A stretch of 64,000 nt of DNA from Brevibacillus panacihumi (GCF_003710985.1 NZ_RHHT01000002.1:372001-436000); one strand, 5' to 3'. Counted from the first letter of the stretch, positions 1-8,515 are shown. Notes: a model not told the origin generated them from the letters alone. A program made the numbers and translations.

Positions 1-651
1 CCGATAGGCAAGAATGGCTTGAGCTTTTGCCTGTCCGATCCCAGGCAGGGTCATCAGTTCTTCTGCTGTGGCGGTGTTGAGGTTTACGCGGCTGTCTGCC
101 TGGGCAGAGGTACTGCCAGTGCCTGTGACTCCTGTCGCGTCCGCGGAGAGCGGCGGCAGCATGCCAGGGAGGGGACGAACTGCCGATAGTCCGTCTGATC
201 GGGCGGACTTTTTTGGAATGACGACAGCAGCGCCATCCGTCACGGGCTGTGCGAGATTAATCTGGTCCAGGTCTGCATCTGACAGAGTTCCTCCAGCCAA
301 AGAGATGGCATCGGCTACCCGCATTCCTGCTTCCAGTTTGTACAAGCCGGGCTGCTGCACCTGCCCCTTCACATCGACAAAGATGGGAGATGGTGCGACT
401 GATTTCTCTACTGGAGCTGTGATCTCATCCTTTTTCTTTTCACTTTGCTCTTCCGAAGGATCTTCATTTGGCTGCACAACCTCCTGTGTTTGCGTCTCTT
501 TGCCGTGAACGATCACAGGAGAAAGCGGCCAATCCCCGTTTGCCTCCTGCGTATCCCATGTATAGAGCCAGACACTGCCAGCCAAAAAGAGCAATGATCC
601 CGCAATCATCAGCAGCCGTCGATAGCGCTGCCACCATTCCCACAACAACAA
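1..651 (-). CDS. comEA: ComEA competence DNA receptor (C-terminus beyond window edge)
   Basis: Membrane-anchored double-strand DNA receptor of the competence uptake machine. The visible 217 codons read, in order: a short positively charged N-terminus, one membrane segment (around residues 13-31), a charged linker, a SLBB-type domain (around FVDVKGQVQQPGLYKLEAG) and the start of the helix-hairpin-helix DNA-binding domain (VNLNTATAEEL, LPGIGQAKA). The frame is still open at base 1, so the last part lies outside. I chose the TTG at 651 because AAGGAGG at 660-666 sits 8 bases upstream; an ATG at 681 is in frame but has no good ribosome site. It lies downstream of asnB on the same strand, unlike the usual comEA-comEB-comEC order. 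Confidence 0.9.
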   Translation of the reverse strand, partial: MLLWEWWQRYRRLLMIAGSLLFLAGSVWLYTWDTQEANGDWPLSPVIVHGKETQTQEVVQPNEDPSEEQSEKKKDEITAPVEKSVAPSPIFVDVKGQVQQPGLYKLEAGMRVADAISLAGGTLSDADLDQINLAQPVTDGAAVVIPKKSARSDGLSAVRPLPGMLPPLSADATGVTGTGSTSAQADSRVNLNTATAEELMTLPGIGQAKAQAILAYR

Positions 652-749
652 AAACCCCTCCTCCTTGACGTGCCTCTGCATGGTATCTCTACCACAGATG
701 CTACGAAAAGAAAGAGGGGGGCTGCAAATATGATCCGGGACAAACGGGA

Positions 750-2675
750 TTACCCGATGTGCTGCAAACTGTTTTTCTTCCGTCTCAGGTCAACATTGGG
801 ACTGACGTATGGGTCAAAGGTATAGCGCTGCTCGATGAAAATCTGATGCCACAGCATGAAGACGAGAATCGTCCAGATTTTTCGGCTGTAGTCCGCATTT
901 CCTTCTCGGTGTTCGTCCAGCATGTACAGAACATACGCCTTGTTGATCAGATTGTCTACCTTAGACTCGAAAATCAATTCCTTGGCCCATTGGTAGAATT
1001 CGTTCTTCAGCCAGGTGCGGGTAGGAACCGGGAAGCCCAGTTTCTTTTTTGATTTGATTTCCGCAGGCAAAAAGTCCTTCATGGCCTCGCGCAAGACATG
1101 CTTGGTCGTGCCGTTGGCGATCTTGTACTTGGTCGGAATCGTCGCGGCGAATTCAAATACCTTCGTATCGATGAACGGAACGCGCAGCTCCAGCGAGTTG
1201 GCCATCGTCATCTTGTCCGCCTTCATCAGGATGTTGCCGCGAAGCCAGGTGTGAATGTCCAGGTACTGCATTTTGGTGACGTCATCGTACTCGCTTGCCA
1301 GCTTGTAAATTTCCTTGGTAATGGAATAAGGCGAAACGTAGGAGCTGGAGTTGGCAATATCCTCCATGACCACGCGTCTTTTCATTTCTTCGCTGAAAAT
1401 CAGGGCATTGCCGAAGAAGCGTTCTTCCACGGTTTTTGAACCGCGGATCAGGAAATTTTTTCCTTTTACCTGGTCGGGCAGATGCTCAGCCAAGGATCCG
1501 ATCGAGTGGCGCATCCAGCCGGGCATTCCGGAAAACATTTTCAGGGACTGGGGCTCGCGGTAGATGTTGTAGCCGCCAAAAAATTCGTCGGCGCCTTCGC
1601 CGGACAAAACCACGGTTACGTGCTCGCTCGCCAGCTTGGCCACGAAATAGAGCAGAATCGCAGAAGGGTCAGCGACGGGTTCATCCTGGTGCCAGATGAG
1701 TCTGGGCAGTTCATCCATGTACTGCTGGGCATTGACGACCAGCTCGTGATGTTCCGTGCCGAGAAAAGAAGCGGTCCGTTTGGCAAAGTCCAACTCGCTG
1801 TATCCGGGAATATCCGAGCCGACAGAAAAGGTTTTGACAGGTTCAAACGTGCGCAGCATGGCTACGATGCTGCTCGAATCCACGCCGCTGGAAAGAAAGG
1901 CTCCCCGGGGCACTTCACTGATTCGATGCTTGTCGATGGATTCCAGCATAATGCTGCGTGTGCCCTCGACGAAATAGGAAAAGGATTTGCCCTCATCAGG
2001 CTGAAAGTGAACGTCCCAGTAGCGTTCCAGTGTGATTTGATCCTGCTCCACAATGAACGAATGGGCGGGGGGAATGCGATAGATCCCCTTGTACATCGTT
2101 TCGGGATCAGGGACGTATTGAAAGGTAAGGTAGTGGTAAAAAGCTGTAGGATTGACCTCGCGCTTCAAGCCCGGCAGCTCCAGAAGACTTTTGATCTCGC
2201 TTGCGATCCCGATGGAATCAGCGGTTTCAACATAGTACAGGGGCTTGATCCCGAAGTGGTCGCGCGCTCCAAACAGCCGTTTTTTGCGTCCGTCCCAGAT
2301 AGTAAAGCCGAACATTCCGCGCAGATGCTTCGGCGCATCTGTTCCCACTTCTTCGTACAGGTGCAGGATCGTTTCAATATCAGAATCGGTTTGGAAGATG
2401 TGTCCGGAATCCTTCAACCATTGCTGCAGTTCTTTGTAGTTATATATTTCTCCGTTGCCGATAATCCACATATCACGCGTTTCGTTGAACAGCGGTTGAT
2501 GACCGCCTTCCACGTCGATGATGCTTAAACGACGAAAGCCCAGGGCGATGTTTTCTTCGAGATGAAAACCATCGTCGTCTGGACCACGGTGCAGGATGAC
2601 ACCTGTCATCGCGCTGATTGTTTCTTGTTGAACAGGCGCTTGCCGCTTGTTATAGAGCGATACGATTCCACACAT
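750..2675 (-). CDS. asnB: Asparagine synthase (glutamine-hydrolyzing)
   Basis: Makes asparagine from aspartate, glutamine and ATP. The 641 residues hold an N-terminal class II amidotransferase domain beginning MCGIV, with Cys2 as the nucleophile once Met is removed and the RGPDDDG motif at 31-37. The C-terminal synthetase domain has the ATP pyrophosphatase loop at 262-268 as SSGVDSS, where many homologues have SGGxDS. The motif VVLSGEGADEFFGGYN is also present. Overall it resembles the AsnO-type enzymes of Bacillus, one of which is needed for sporulation; that link is inference. A ribosome site AGAGGAAG precedes the ATG. It separates comEA from comEC, and the 199 bases between it and comEC must hold both promoters. 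Confidence 0.95.
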   Translation of the reverse strand: MCGIVSLYNKRQAPVQQETISAMTGVILHRGPDDDGFHLEENIALGFRRLSIIDVEGGHQPLFNETRDMWIIGNGEIYNYKELQQWLKDSGHIFQTDSDIETILHLYEEVGTDAPKHLRGMFGFTIWDGRKKRLFGARDHFGIKPLYYVETADSIGIASEIKSLLELPGLKREVNPTAFYHYLTFQYVPDPETMYKGIYRIPPAHSFIVEQDQITLERYWDVHFQPDEGKSFSYFVEGTRSIMLESIDKHRISEVPRGAFLSSGVDSSSIVAMLRTFEPVKTFSVGSDIPGYSELDFAKRTASFLGTEHHELVVNAQQYMDELPRLIWHQDEPVADPSAILLYFVAKLASEHVTVVLSGEGADEFFGGYNIYREPQSLKMFSGMPGWMRHSIGSLAEHLPDQVKGKNFLIRGSKTVEERFFGNALIFSEEMKRRVVMEDIANSSSYVSPYSITKEIYKLASEYDDVTKMQYLDIHTWLRGNILMKADKMTMANSLELRVPFIDTKVFEFAATIPTKYKIANGTTKHVLREAMKDFLPAEIKSKKKLGFPVPTRTWLKNEFYQWAKELIFESKVDNLINKAYVLYMLDEHREGNADYSRKIWTILVFMLWHQIFIEQRYTFDPYVSPNVDLRRKKNSLQHIG

Positions 2676-2838
2676 ATGAAATGACTCTTCCTCTCACTGA
2701 TTGCTCTTGCTAACTCTATCACAAGATCGAGTGCCAGCGCAATCTCTCCAAATGGCCTGAAAATGTCGGAAAATCGATGGGTAATAGAGCTTCCTGCTTC
2801 CTATTTTTGTCCCTGGAAACCGAGATAAACTTCGATTT

Positions 2839-2852
2839 GAAAAGAAGTTTTC
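2839..2852. promoter_or_regulatory. Inverted repeat resembling half a ComK site, upstream of comEC
   Basis: GAAAA and TTTTC arms surround GAAG, 22 bases before the comEC start. ComK boxes are AAAA-N5-TTTT in pairs; here the gap is 4 and I see only one copy, so the assignment is weak. The rest of the 2676-2874 gap shows no gene and no convincing promoter hexamers. Confidence 0.25.
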
Positions 2853-2874
2853 GACACGGGACGGGGGGAGCAGC

Positions 2875-5256
2875 TTGACGATCTTAGGTGCGGGTTTTTT
2901 GCTGGTTGCAGGCTATTTGCTGGCAGCGTATCTTCATTCGGCCTGGATGCTCGCTGCACCAGGCATCTGGCTGTTTGTCTGCCGATACATACCCCAGCCC
3001 AGCCGACGCTGGCTGACCCTCTATCTTCTTGTTTCTATTCTAGCAGGTCTCTATTTTACAGGGTACGAATTTTTCCACCGCTCTTCGCTGCAAACTCTGG
3101 CAGCCGACGAGAGGATTGTCTGGGCGAAAGGTGATTTGCAGGCACCCGTTCAACGTGATGGCGACGTAGCCAGGATGTTTGTCTTACTTTCGGCATGGAA
3201 AGAGAAGGACGGGACATGGATTGACATTCCCGGCAAGGAAAGAGTTGCTCTGCGAGTGAGGCTGGATACGGAAGCCGAGGCCCGGCAAGTGGAAGAATGG
3301 AGGCATGGGAGCACCTTCGTCGCCCCTATTCAACTTGCACTGCCCCAGTCCGCCCGCAACCCGCACGCGTTCGATTACAAGCAATACCTCTACTATCAGC
3401 GCGTGCATGTAACAGCAGAAGCGAAGTACGCGGATATCACATGGACCTCTACAGGCTCCGGAATCTGGAGCTTTTTTCAGTCATGGCAAGCGCAAGCAGC
3501 AAGCAGGGTCGATGAATTGTTCAAAGACCCAAATACGGCTGGCTATATGAAATCTCTCCTGCTTGGGGTCAGAGAGGATGTCGCTGTAGAGTGGGGGGAG
3601 ATGTACGCGGAGCTGGGATTAAGCCATATTTTGGCGATCTCCGGCTTGCACGTGACACTGGTCAGCAGCATGTTCATGTGGATGCTGGAGCGCATCGGCA
3701 TCAATCGCAAGCACGCATTGGTGACGACGGTTCTTTTTATCATCGGCTATGTAATGCTGGTAGGAGCGAGTGCTTCGGCTGTGCGCTCCGGGTTAATGGG
3801 AGGAGTCGCGCTCGCCTGTCAGGTGTGGAACAAGCGGCTGGACGGCCGGGAGGTATGGGCAGGCGCTTTGATTGTCATGCTCCTCTACGATCCCTATCAG
3901 CTTTGGAATGTAGGGTTTCAATTGTCCTTCGCCGTTACGCTTGGCTTGATCCGATATGTCCCGTATTGCTTGCATGCAGGTGGTCAGACGCCTGTTTGGC
4001 TGCGTACCCTGCTTGCAGTCACCATGACGGCGCAGATGGTCTCTTTTCCTTTTGTGGTCTATCATTTTCATCAATTTTCTCCGTGGTCCTGGCTCGTCAA
4101 TCTCCTGGCGACGCCTCTCCTTTCGTCTCTCGTATTGCCGCTGGGGTATATCGCGCTTCTTTTCGGCACCATGCATCCGGCGTTGGCGATTGTGCCTGTC
4201 TGGTTATCCACGCAGCTGTTGGAATGGGTGCATGCCCCCTTGTTCGCTTTGGAAAATATGCGGCTTCCTTACACGCATTGGCCGCACCCGGATTGGTGGT
4301 GGCTGATCGGGTATGGTATCTTTTTACTTTTGCTGCCCAAATTATGGGATCTCGGATACCATCGCAGACGGGACATGATCCTCTATCTGATCGTCTTGGC
4401 CGGCTTGGTCATCGCAGCGAGGCAACCGTTTTCCGGGCATAATGAAGTCCGAATTACGTACCTGGATGTCGGGCAGGGGGATTCTATCATTGTCGAAGTT
4501 GGTCATAAGAAGGTATACTTAATGGATGCGGGTGGAAAAAACGCATGGGAAATCCGGGAGCCGTGGCGTGAAAAACGAGATCCTTACGAGGTAGGCAAGG
4601 ATGTCGTACTCCCCTTTTTGCGTTCGAGGGGAATCACGCATGTGGACAGAGTCGTTCTGACTCACGGCGACATGGATCATATTGGAGGAATGGACGCACT
4701 CCTGGGGAGAATTACGTTCGGAGCAGTGTTGACGAACGGGACGACCCCCAAAGCGAAGGAACTGGAGCTGCTGGCCCGGTTTCAGGCGCAGAGTGTGCCG
4801 ATTTGGTCCGGGGAGCCAGGCATGAGTTGGACAGACATGCCTGGGGTAGAGTGGAAGTGGCTTCATCCGGGACGAAGCGCCGGTTACTCCGGCAACAACG
4901 CTTCTGTCGTACTGCAGCTTACGGCGTACGGCAATACAGTCTTGTTTACAGGGGATATCGAAGCGGATGGAGAGAATATGCTGCTTGAGAATGGCATACC
5001 AGTGATCGATGTATTGAAAGTCGCACATCACGGGAGCAAGACTTCCAGCACAGAAGCATTTCTGACAGCGACTGCACCGCGCTATGCGATTGTTTCCGCC
5101 GGTCAACGCAACAGGTATGGCCATCCTTCACCGGAAGTACTGGAGCGTTTTGCAAAGAATGGAACGCATCTCTTCCGTACGGATCGACACGGAGCAGTTA
5201 CCCTTACGATTTCATCTAAAGGAATATCATGGAAGACCCAATTAGCCGATACATAA
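2875..5256 (+). CDS. comEC: ComEC/Rec2 competence DNA channel
   Basis: Polytopic membrane protein that carries transforming single-strand DNA across the membrane. The 793 residues show an N-terminal membrane and soluble domain, the competence domain with HILAISGLHV at 251-260 and several following membrane helices. The C-terminus is a metallo-beta-lactamase-fold domain with DVGQGDS, THGDMDHIGG, FTGD and AHHGS, the part proposed to degrade one strand. Length is normal for the family. The TTG start at 2875 follows GGGGGGAG at 2863-2870. The ECF sigma operon starts 54 bases downstream with no obvious terminator between. It is divergent from asnB-comEA rather than last in a comE operon. Confidence 0.95.
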   Translation: MTILGAGFLLVAGYLLAAYLHSAWMLAAPGIWLFVCRYIPQPSRRWLTLYLLVSILAGLYFTGYEFFHRSSLQTLAADERIVWAKGDLQAPVQRDGDVARMFVLLSAWKEKDGTWIDIPGKERVALRVRLDTEAEARQVEEWRHGSTFVAPIQLALPQSARNPHAFDYKQYLYYQRVHVTAEAKYADITWTSTGSGIWSFFQSWQAQAASRVDELFKDPNTAGYMKSLLLGVREDVAVEWGEMYAELGLSHILAISGLHVTLVSSMFMWMLERIGINRKHALVTTVLFIIGYVMLVGASASAVRSGLMGGVALACQVWNKRLDGREVWAGALIVMLLYDPYQLWNVGFQLSFAVTLGLIRYVPYCLHAGGQTPVWLRTLLAVTMTAQMVSFPFVVYHFHQFSPWSWLVNLLATPLLSSLVLPLGYIALLFGTMHPALAIVPVWLSTQLLEWVHAPLFALENMRLPYTHWPHPDWWWLIGYGIFLLLLPKLWDLGYHRRRDMILYLIVLAGLVIAARQPFSGHNEVRITYLDVGQGDSIIVEVGHKKVYLMDAGGKNAWEIREPWREKRDPYEVGKDVVLPFLRSRGITHVDRVVLTHGDMDHIGGMDALLGRITFGAVLTNGTTPKAKELELLARFQAQSVPIWSGEPGMSWTDMPGVEWKWLHPGRSAGYSGNNASVVLQLTAYGNTVLFTGDIEADGENMLLENGIPVIDVLKVAHHGSKTSSTEAFLTATAPRYAIVSAGQRNRYGHPSPEVLERFAKNGTHLFRTDRHGAVTLTISSKGISWKTQLADT

Positions 5257-5263
5257 ATATGGT

Positions 5264-5292
5264 TGCAACCTTTTTTAGCAGCGACCCGTCTG
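5264..5292 (+). promoter_or_regulatory. ECF-type promoter for the sigma/anti-sigma pair
   Basis: TGCAAC (5264-5269), a 17-base spacer beginning with a T run, and CGTCTG (5287-5292) form a good match to promoters read by ECF sigma factors (AAC at -35, CGTC at -10). The site lies 19 bases before the sigma gene start, as expected for an autoregulated ECF operon. Which sigma reads it is inferred. Confidence 0.6.
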
Positions 5293-5310
5293 TAGGGGGG
5301 AGAAGAGAAT

Positions 5311-5856
5311 ATGCCGGAAGCAGAGCTGATCAGGTTAGCGCAAACCGGGGATCATGAGGCGCTTGTTCAACTGCTTCGATCTATTGAGACCTCCGTTTAC
5401 CGCAGCGCATATTATATCTTGGGCAATGAACAGGACGCTTTGGATGCGTCCCAGGAAGTACTGATTCGCATTTACCGAAAGTTGGATACGTACCAGGAAA
5501 AGGCGAAGTTTTCTACCTGGGTCCAGCGAATCGTCAGCAATGTTTGTATGGATAAGTTTCGCGCGAAAAAAGAGACGGTCTCGATAGACGAGCACGAGAT
5601 GATTATACCTGATCGAAACAACGTAGAAGACGAAATCCTTCTCACCGGATTGTCTCATGACATCCAAGAAGCCATAGGGAAACTGCCCAAGCAGTACCGA
5701 GTGGTGGTAGTACTCCGCTATCTGGAGGATTTTTCCTACCAGGAAATTGCGGAAACGCTTGAATTGCCGTTGAATACGGTAAAGTCTTATCTATTTCGGG
5801 CCAGACAACAGTTGCAGGAGCTGTTGTACGACTACCAGAAAGGGGGGATCGGTTGA
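5311..5856 (+). CDS. ECF RNA polymerase sigma factor
   Basis: Alternative sigma factor of 181 residues. The sigma region 2 (about residues 10-75) includes DALDASQEVLIRIYRKLDTY and FSTWVQRIVSNVCMDKFR. The sigma region 4 (about 120-175) includes LPKQYRVVVVLRYLEDFSYQEIAETL and NTVKSYLFRARQQL. The ATG at 5311 follows GGGGGGAGAAGAG. The stop codon overlaps the start of the anti-sigma (TGATG), a sign of coupled translation. It resembles SigW/SigM-like cell-envelope stress sigma factors, but I cannot name an orthologue. The ECF-like promoter just upstream suggests positive autoregulation, with release from the anti-sigma as the trigger. Confidence 0.9.
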   Translation: MPEAELIRLAQTGDHEALVQLLRSIETSVYRSAYYILGNEQDALDASQEVLIRIYRKLDTYQEKAKFSTWVQRIVSNVCMDKFRAKKETVSIDEHEMIIPDRNNVEDEILLTGLSHDIQEAIGKLPKQYRVVVVLRYLEDFSYQEIAETLELPLNTVKSYLFRARQQLQELLYDYQKGGIG

Positions 5857-6797
5857 TGACCAACACAGAGATATGGGAATGGATGCAGCGGGATCTCGAC
5901 GGAGATTTGTCTCCTGACGAGCAAAGAGCATTGTTTGCACTTCTCGAGAAAGATACCGACTTGCAGCATAAGTACAACCGTTTGAAAAGCGTGTCTCTTC
6001 AATTAGAGCAGCTGCCCCCAGTCGTCCCCTCCATCAGCATCGTGGATTCGATCTTGCCGAACCTGGAGTCAGCAGTGGCCACACCTGCTGCCAAAGCCGA
6101 TCTGAATGCGGGAGTCCTGCCAACTCTGGAAGTGAAAAGCAAGCCTGCTTCGCCTTCCGAAACGAGAAAGTGGAAAAACAAGACAGTCTGGTTTGCGCGC
6201 ATCGGGAGCACCGCTGTGGCTGCTTGTCTGCTGATAGGTGTAATGATCATCGGCAAGGAAGCAAATGAACAGGTAGATCCTGGAACACAAGGATCGATTG
6301 TCGCTCCACCGGCTGTGGAACCGCCTGCTTTTATCGGGCCGCCTGCTCCTCAACCAAGCACTAATCCTACACCTCTTCCCGAACAGGGCGAGGAGCCGCC
6401 TGTACAGGAGGAAACGAAACAGCCGCCGAAGCAGCAGAAAAAAGCCCAGCCCCCGTCCAAACCGGTAACGAAAGCGCCGGAACCGCCACCGGCTCAGGTC
6501 ACCAAACCAGTTGACTCGGCTCCTGTCATGGTCCCGCCGAAGCCGGTGCCGAGAGAACCTAAACCACCGGCATTTCCTTTCGGCTTGGAGGAGAAATCCG
6601 ATGATGACAAAGGAAAGAAATCCTCCGTGAAAGAGGAAGGAAAAGGAAAAGAGAAGCAGAAAGAGATCAGGGAAGATAAGGACGACGATCGAGATAACGA
6701 CCGTGATGACGACGATGACGATGACGACGATGATGACGATAAGGAAAAGGATAAAAAGAAATCCTCGCGTCAGTACGGGCTTACAAGTTTAGCTTGA
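5856..6797 (+). CDS. Anti-sigma factor, membrane-anchored, with Pro-rich stalk and poly-Asp tail
   Basis: Probable partner of the sigma factor it overlaps. Residues 1-70 form a short cytoplasmic domain (WEWMQRDLDGDLSPDEQ) of the kind seen in zinc-free anti-sigma factors; no HxxxCxxC motif is present. One membrane segment lies at about 111-133. The outside part is a Pro/Lys-rich stalk (about 145-240) and then a highly charged tail rich in Lys, Glu and Asp, containing twelve consecutive Asp encoded by mixed GAT/GAC codons (around 6704-6739). The ATG at 5856 is preferred to the TTG at 5853 because of its spacing to AGGGGGG. The acidic tail could bind cations or the wall; that is speculation. Confidence 0.8.
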   Translation: MTNTEIWEWMQRDLDGDLSPDEQRALFALLEKDTDLQHKYNRLKSVSLQLEQLPPVVPSISIVDSILPNLESAVATPAAKADLNAGVLPTLEVKSKPASPSETRKWKNKTVWFARIGSTAVAACLLIGVMIIGKEANEQVDPGTQGSIVAPPAVEPPAFIGPPAPQPSTNPTPLPEQGEEPPVQEETKQPPKQQKKAQPPSKPVTKAPEPPPAQVTKPVDSAPVMVPPKPVPREPKPPAFPFGLEEKSDDDKGKKSSVKEEGKGKEKQKEIREDKDDDRDNDRDDDDDDDDDDDDKEKDKKKSSRQYGLTSLA

Positions 6798-6808
6798 AAA
6801 AGAAAGGA

Positions 6809-6952
6809 CATCTGGTGAAATGTGGCTTTCATCAGATGGACCGGCACCAGCAAGGGGAATCTTGCGTATAGTACATTATCAAGCACCCCCTGCTTACCGT
6901 TTGGGGAGGATACATCCCGGGGCTCTTCCCCCAACGTTTACATAGAGGTGCC
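6809..6952 (+). ncRNA. Candidate structured RNA, unassigned
   Basis: There is no gene between 6798 and 7050, but the sequence folds strikingly. A 12-bp hairpin (6809-6820 with 6827-6838, loop TGTGGC) comes first. Then GGCACC (6843-6848) can pair with GGTGCC (6947-6952) and enclose three hairpins: GCAAG/CTTGC (6850-6865), AAGCA/TGCTT with a CCCCC loop (6881-6895), and a 12-pair stem with one mismatch (6898-6910 with 6924-6936). The CCCCC loop is complementary to GGGG in the loop of the last hairpin. An intrinsic terminator follows at 6962. No family recognised; it could be a 3' UTR-derived sRNA of the ECF operon or an independent sRNA. I saw no clear promoter directly upstream. Confidence 0.45.
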
Positions 6953-6961
6953 AACGATACC

Positions 6962-6992
6962 AAACCGCTGCCGTTAGAGGCAGCGGTTTTTT
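6962..6992 (+). terminator. Intrinsic terminator before holA
   Basis: Perfect 11-bp stem AAACCGCTGCC/GGCAGCGGTTT with a 6-base loop, followed by T residues. Confidence 0.9.
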
Positions 6993-7012
6993 CATCTGGT
7001 AGAATGCCAATA

Positions 7013-7021
7013 TGGTATAAT
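7013..7021 (+). promoter_or_regulatory. Extended -10 promoter of holA
   Basis: TGGTATAAT (7013-7021) is a perfect TGnTATAAT extended -10. No good -35 is visible, which is usual for this class. It lies 29 bases before the holA start and after the terminator. Confidence 0.6.
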
Positions 7022-7050
7022 ATTGCCGGAAGAGAAAGGAGTCGTTGTTC

Positions 7051-8100
7051 GTGCCGTTACATGCTGTGATTCGTGAGATCCGGCAAAAGCAATTTGCGCC
7101 TGTCTATGTCCTTTTTGGACCGGAAACCTATCTCGCGGAAGAGTTTGTGGCTCTGGCCAGGCGCGAAATGATCGATCCGGCGTTCAGTGATTTGAATTTC
7201 AGCGTTTACGATTGTGCGGAAACGCCATTGGCTGATATTTTACAGGATGCAGAAACCTTGCCTTTTATGGGGGAGCACCGACTCATCATCGCCAGGCAAG
7301 CCTATTTTCTGACGGGAAGCAAACCGCCTGCGAAAATCGAGAGCAATCCGGATGCTCTGCTTGCCTACCTGCAAAATCCGCCGCCTTATACGACATTGAT
7401 TCTGATTACAGACGCGGATAAGCTGGACGAGCGCAAAAAGCTGGTCAAAACCTTGCAGCAAAAAGCCAAGGTTCTGCCGTTTTTACCATTAAAGGATGCT
7501 GATCTCTACAGTTGGGTAGAGAGGCGAGCGGAAACATACCAGGCACGTATCCAGCGCTCTGAGGCAATCAAGCTGGTAGAGCGAGTAGGTGGCGAGCTGC
7601 GCTTGCTGGACAAGGAATTGGAAAAGCTCGCGCTGTACGTCGGTACGAACGGAGTGATCACCGACGAAAGCATCGAAAAATTGGCTGTCCGCACGCTGGA
7701 GCAGGATGTTTTTGCGCTGATCGAGCACGTCGCGATGGGCAGAATCGACAGAGCGCTGCGGATGATGTACGACTGCATGAAAACGGGGGAAGAGCCAATC
7801 AAGCTGCTCGCGTTGTTTGCCCGCCAATTTCGCCTGCTCCTGCACATTCGTCAATGGTCGCCGCGTGGATACTCCCAGCAGCAGCTGGCGGGAATGCTGA
7901 AAATTCACCCCTACGCGGTAAAAAAGGCGACTGAGCAAGCGCGTCATTTTTCGGAAGGATCACTGAAAAAACTGCTGGGGATTCTGGCAGAGGAGGATTT
8001 CCGGATCAAATCTGGCCAGGTGGACAAGCTGCTCGCCCTCGAGATGTTTATTACCCGCGCCCATGAAGAGCGGCAGAGAAGCAGCCAATATCAGGCATAA
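7051..8100 (+). CDS. holA: DNA polymerase III delta subunit
   Basis: Clamp-loader subunit that opens the sliding clamp. The 349 residues begin with the AAA+-like N-terminal domain (PVYVLFGPETYLAEEF) and continue with YTTLILITDADKLDERKKL and the C-terminal oligomerisation helices, matching YqeN-type HolA in length and layout. I chose GTG 7051 because AAAGGAG ends 9 bases upstream; a TTG at 7045 is too close to it. The neighbour rpsT on the opposite strand is the standard Bacillus arrangement. A shared bidirectional terminator separates the two genes. Confidence 0.93.
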   Translation: MPLHAVIREIRQKQFAPVYVLFGPETYLAEEFVALARREMIDPAFSDLNFSVYDCAETPLADILQDAETLPFMGEHRLIIARQAYFLTGSKPPAKIESNPDALLAYLQNPPPYTTLILITDADKLDERKKLVKTLQQKAKVLPFLPLKDADLYSWVERRAETYQARIQRSEAIKLVERVGGELRLLDKELEKLALYVGTNGVITDESIEKLAVRTLEQDVFALIEHVAMGRIDRALRMMYDCMKTGEEPIKLLALFARQFRLLLHIRQWSPRGYSQQQLAGMLKIHPYAVKKATEQARHFSEGSLKKLLGILAEEDFRIKSGQVDKLLALEMFITRAHEERQRSSQYQA

Positions 8101-8133
8101 AAAAACCCGTGAACACAATGTTCGCGGGTTTTT
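8101..8133. terminator. Bidirectional terminator between holA and rpsT
   Basis: A 14-bp stem with one wobble (8101-8114 with 8120-8133) begins with AAAAA and ends with TTTTT, so it can stop transcription from both convergent genes. Confidence 0.85.
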
Positions 8134-8148
8134 GCTTACGCATTTCTC

Positions 8149-8424
8149 TTACGCTACAGGAGCGCTCAGAACGTTAAGCTTTTTCATCAAACGAGATTTT
8201 TGACGGTTTGCTGCGTTTTTATGAATGAGACCTTTCGAAGCGGCCTTGTCCAGCTTTTTCACAGCCACCAGAAGAGTCGATTTCGCCAATGCTACGTCGG
8301 AAGCAGCCACGGCTTTCTCAAAGTTCTTCAGGGAAGTGCGCAGATCAGACTTTTGAGAAGCACGGTGTGCGCGGCGCTTTTCAATTGTTTTGGTGCGCTT
8401 AATCGCGGATTTAATGTTTGGCAT
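8149..8424 (-). CDS. rpsT: Ribosomal protein S20
   Basis: Small 30S subunit protein that binds 16S rRNA. The 91 residues are Lys/Arg/Ala-rich and typical throughout: [20 protein letters not shown] at the start and [15 protein letters not shown] near the end. I took the ATG at 8424, with AAGGAGGTG at 8431-8439, rather than an upstream in-frame ATG that would add an unrelated 20-residue extension. It is convergent with holA and divergent from gpr, as in Bacillus. Confidence 0.96.
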   Translation of the reverse strand: MPNIKSAIKRTKTIEKRRAHRASQKSDLRTSLKNFEKAVAASDVALAKSTLLVAVKKLDKAASKGLIHKNAANRQKSRLMKKLNVLSAPVA

Positions 8425-8515
8425 GTGTGTCACCTCCTTAGACGACCATAGACATACAGTCATACAACAAAGTAATTCTAGCATGCGCAGTATCCATTTG
8501 CAAGAAGAGGATTGG

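Noticed and set aside
1482-2528. A 348-codon + strand frame inside asnB
   Set aside because: Shadow of a high-GC third-position gene; asnB is certain.
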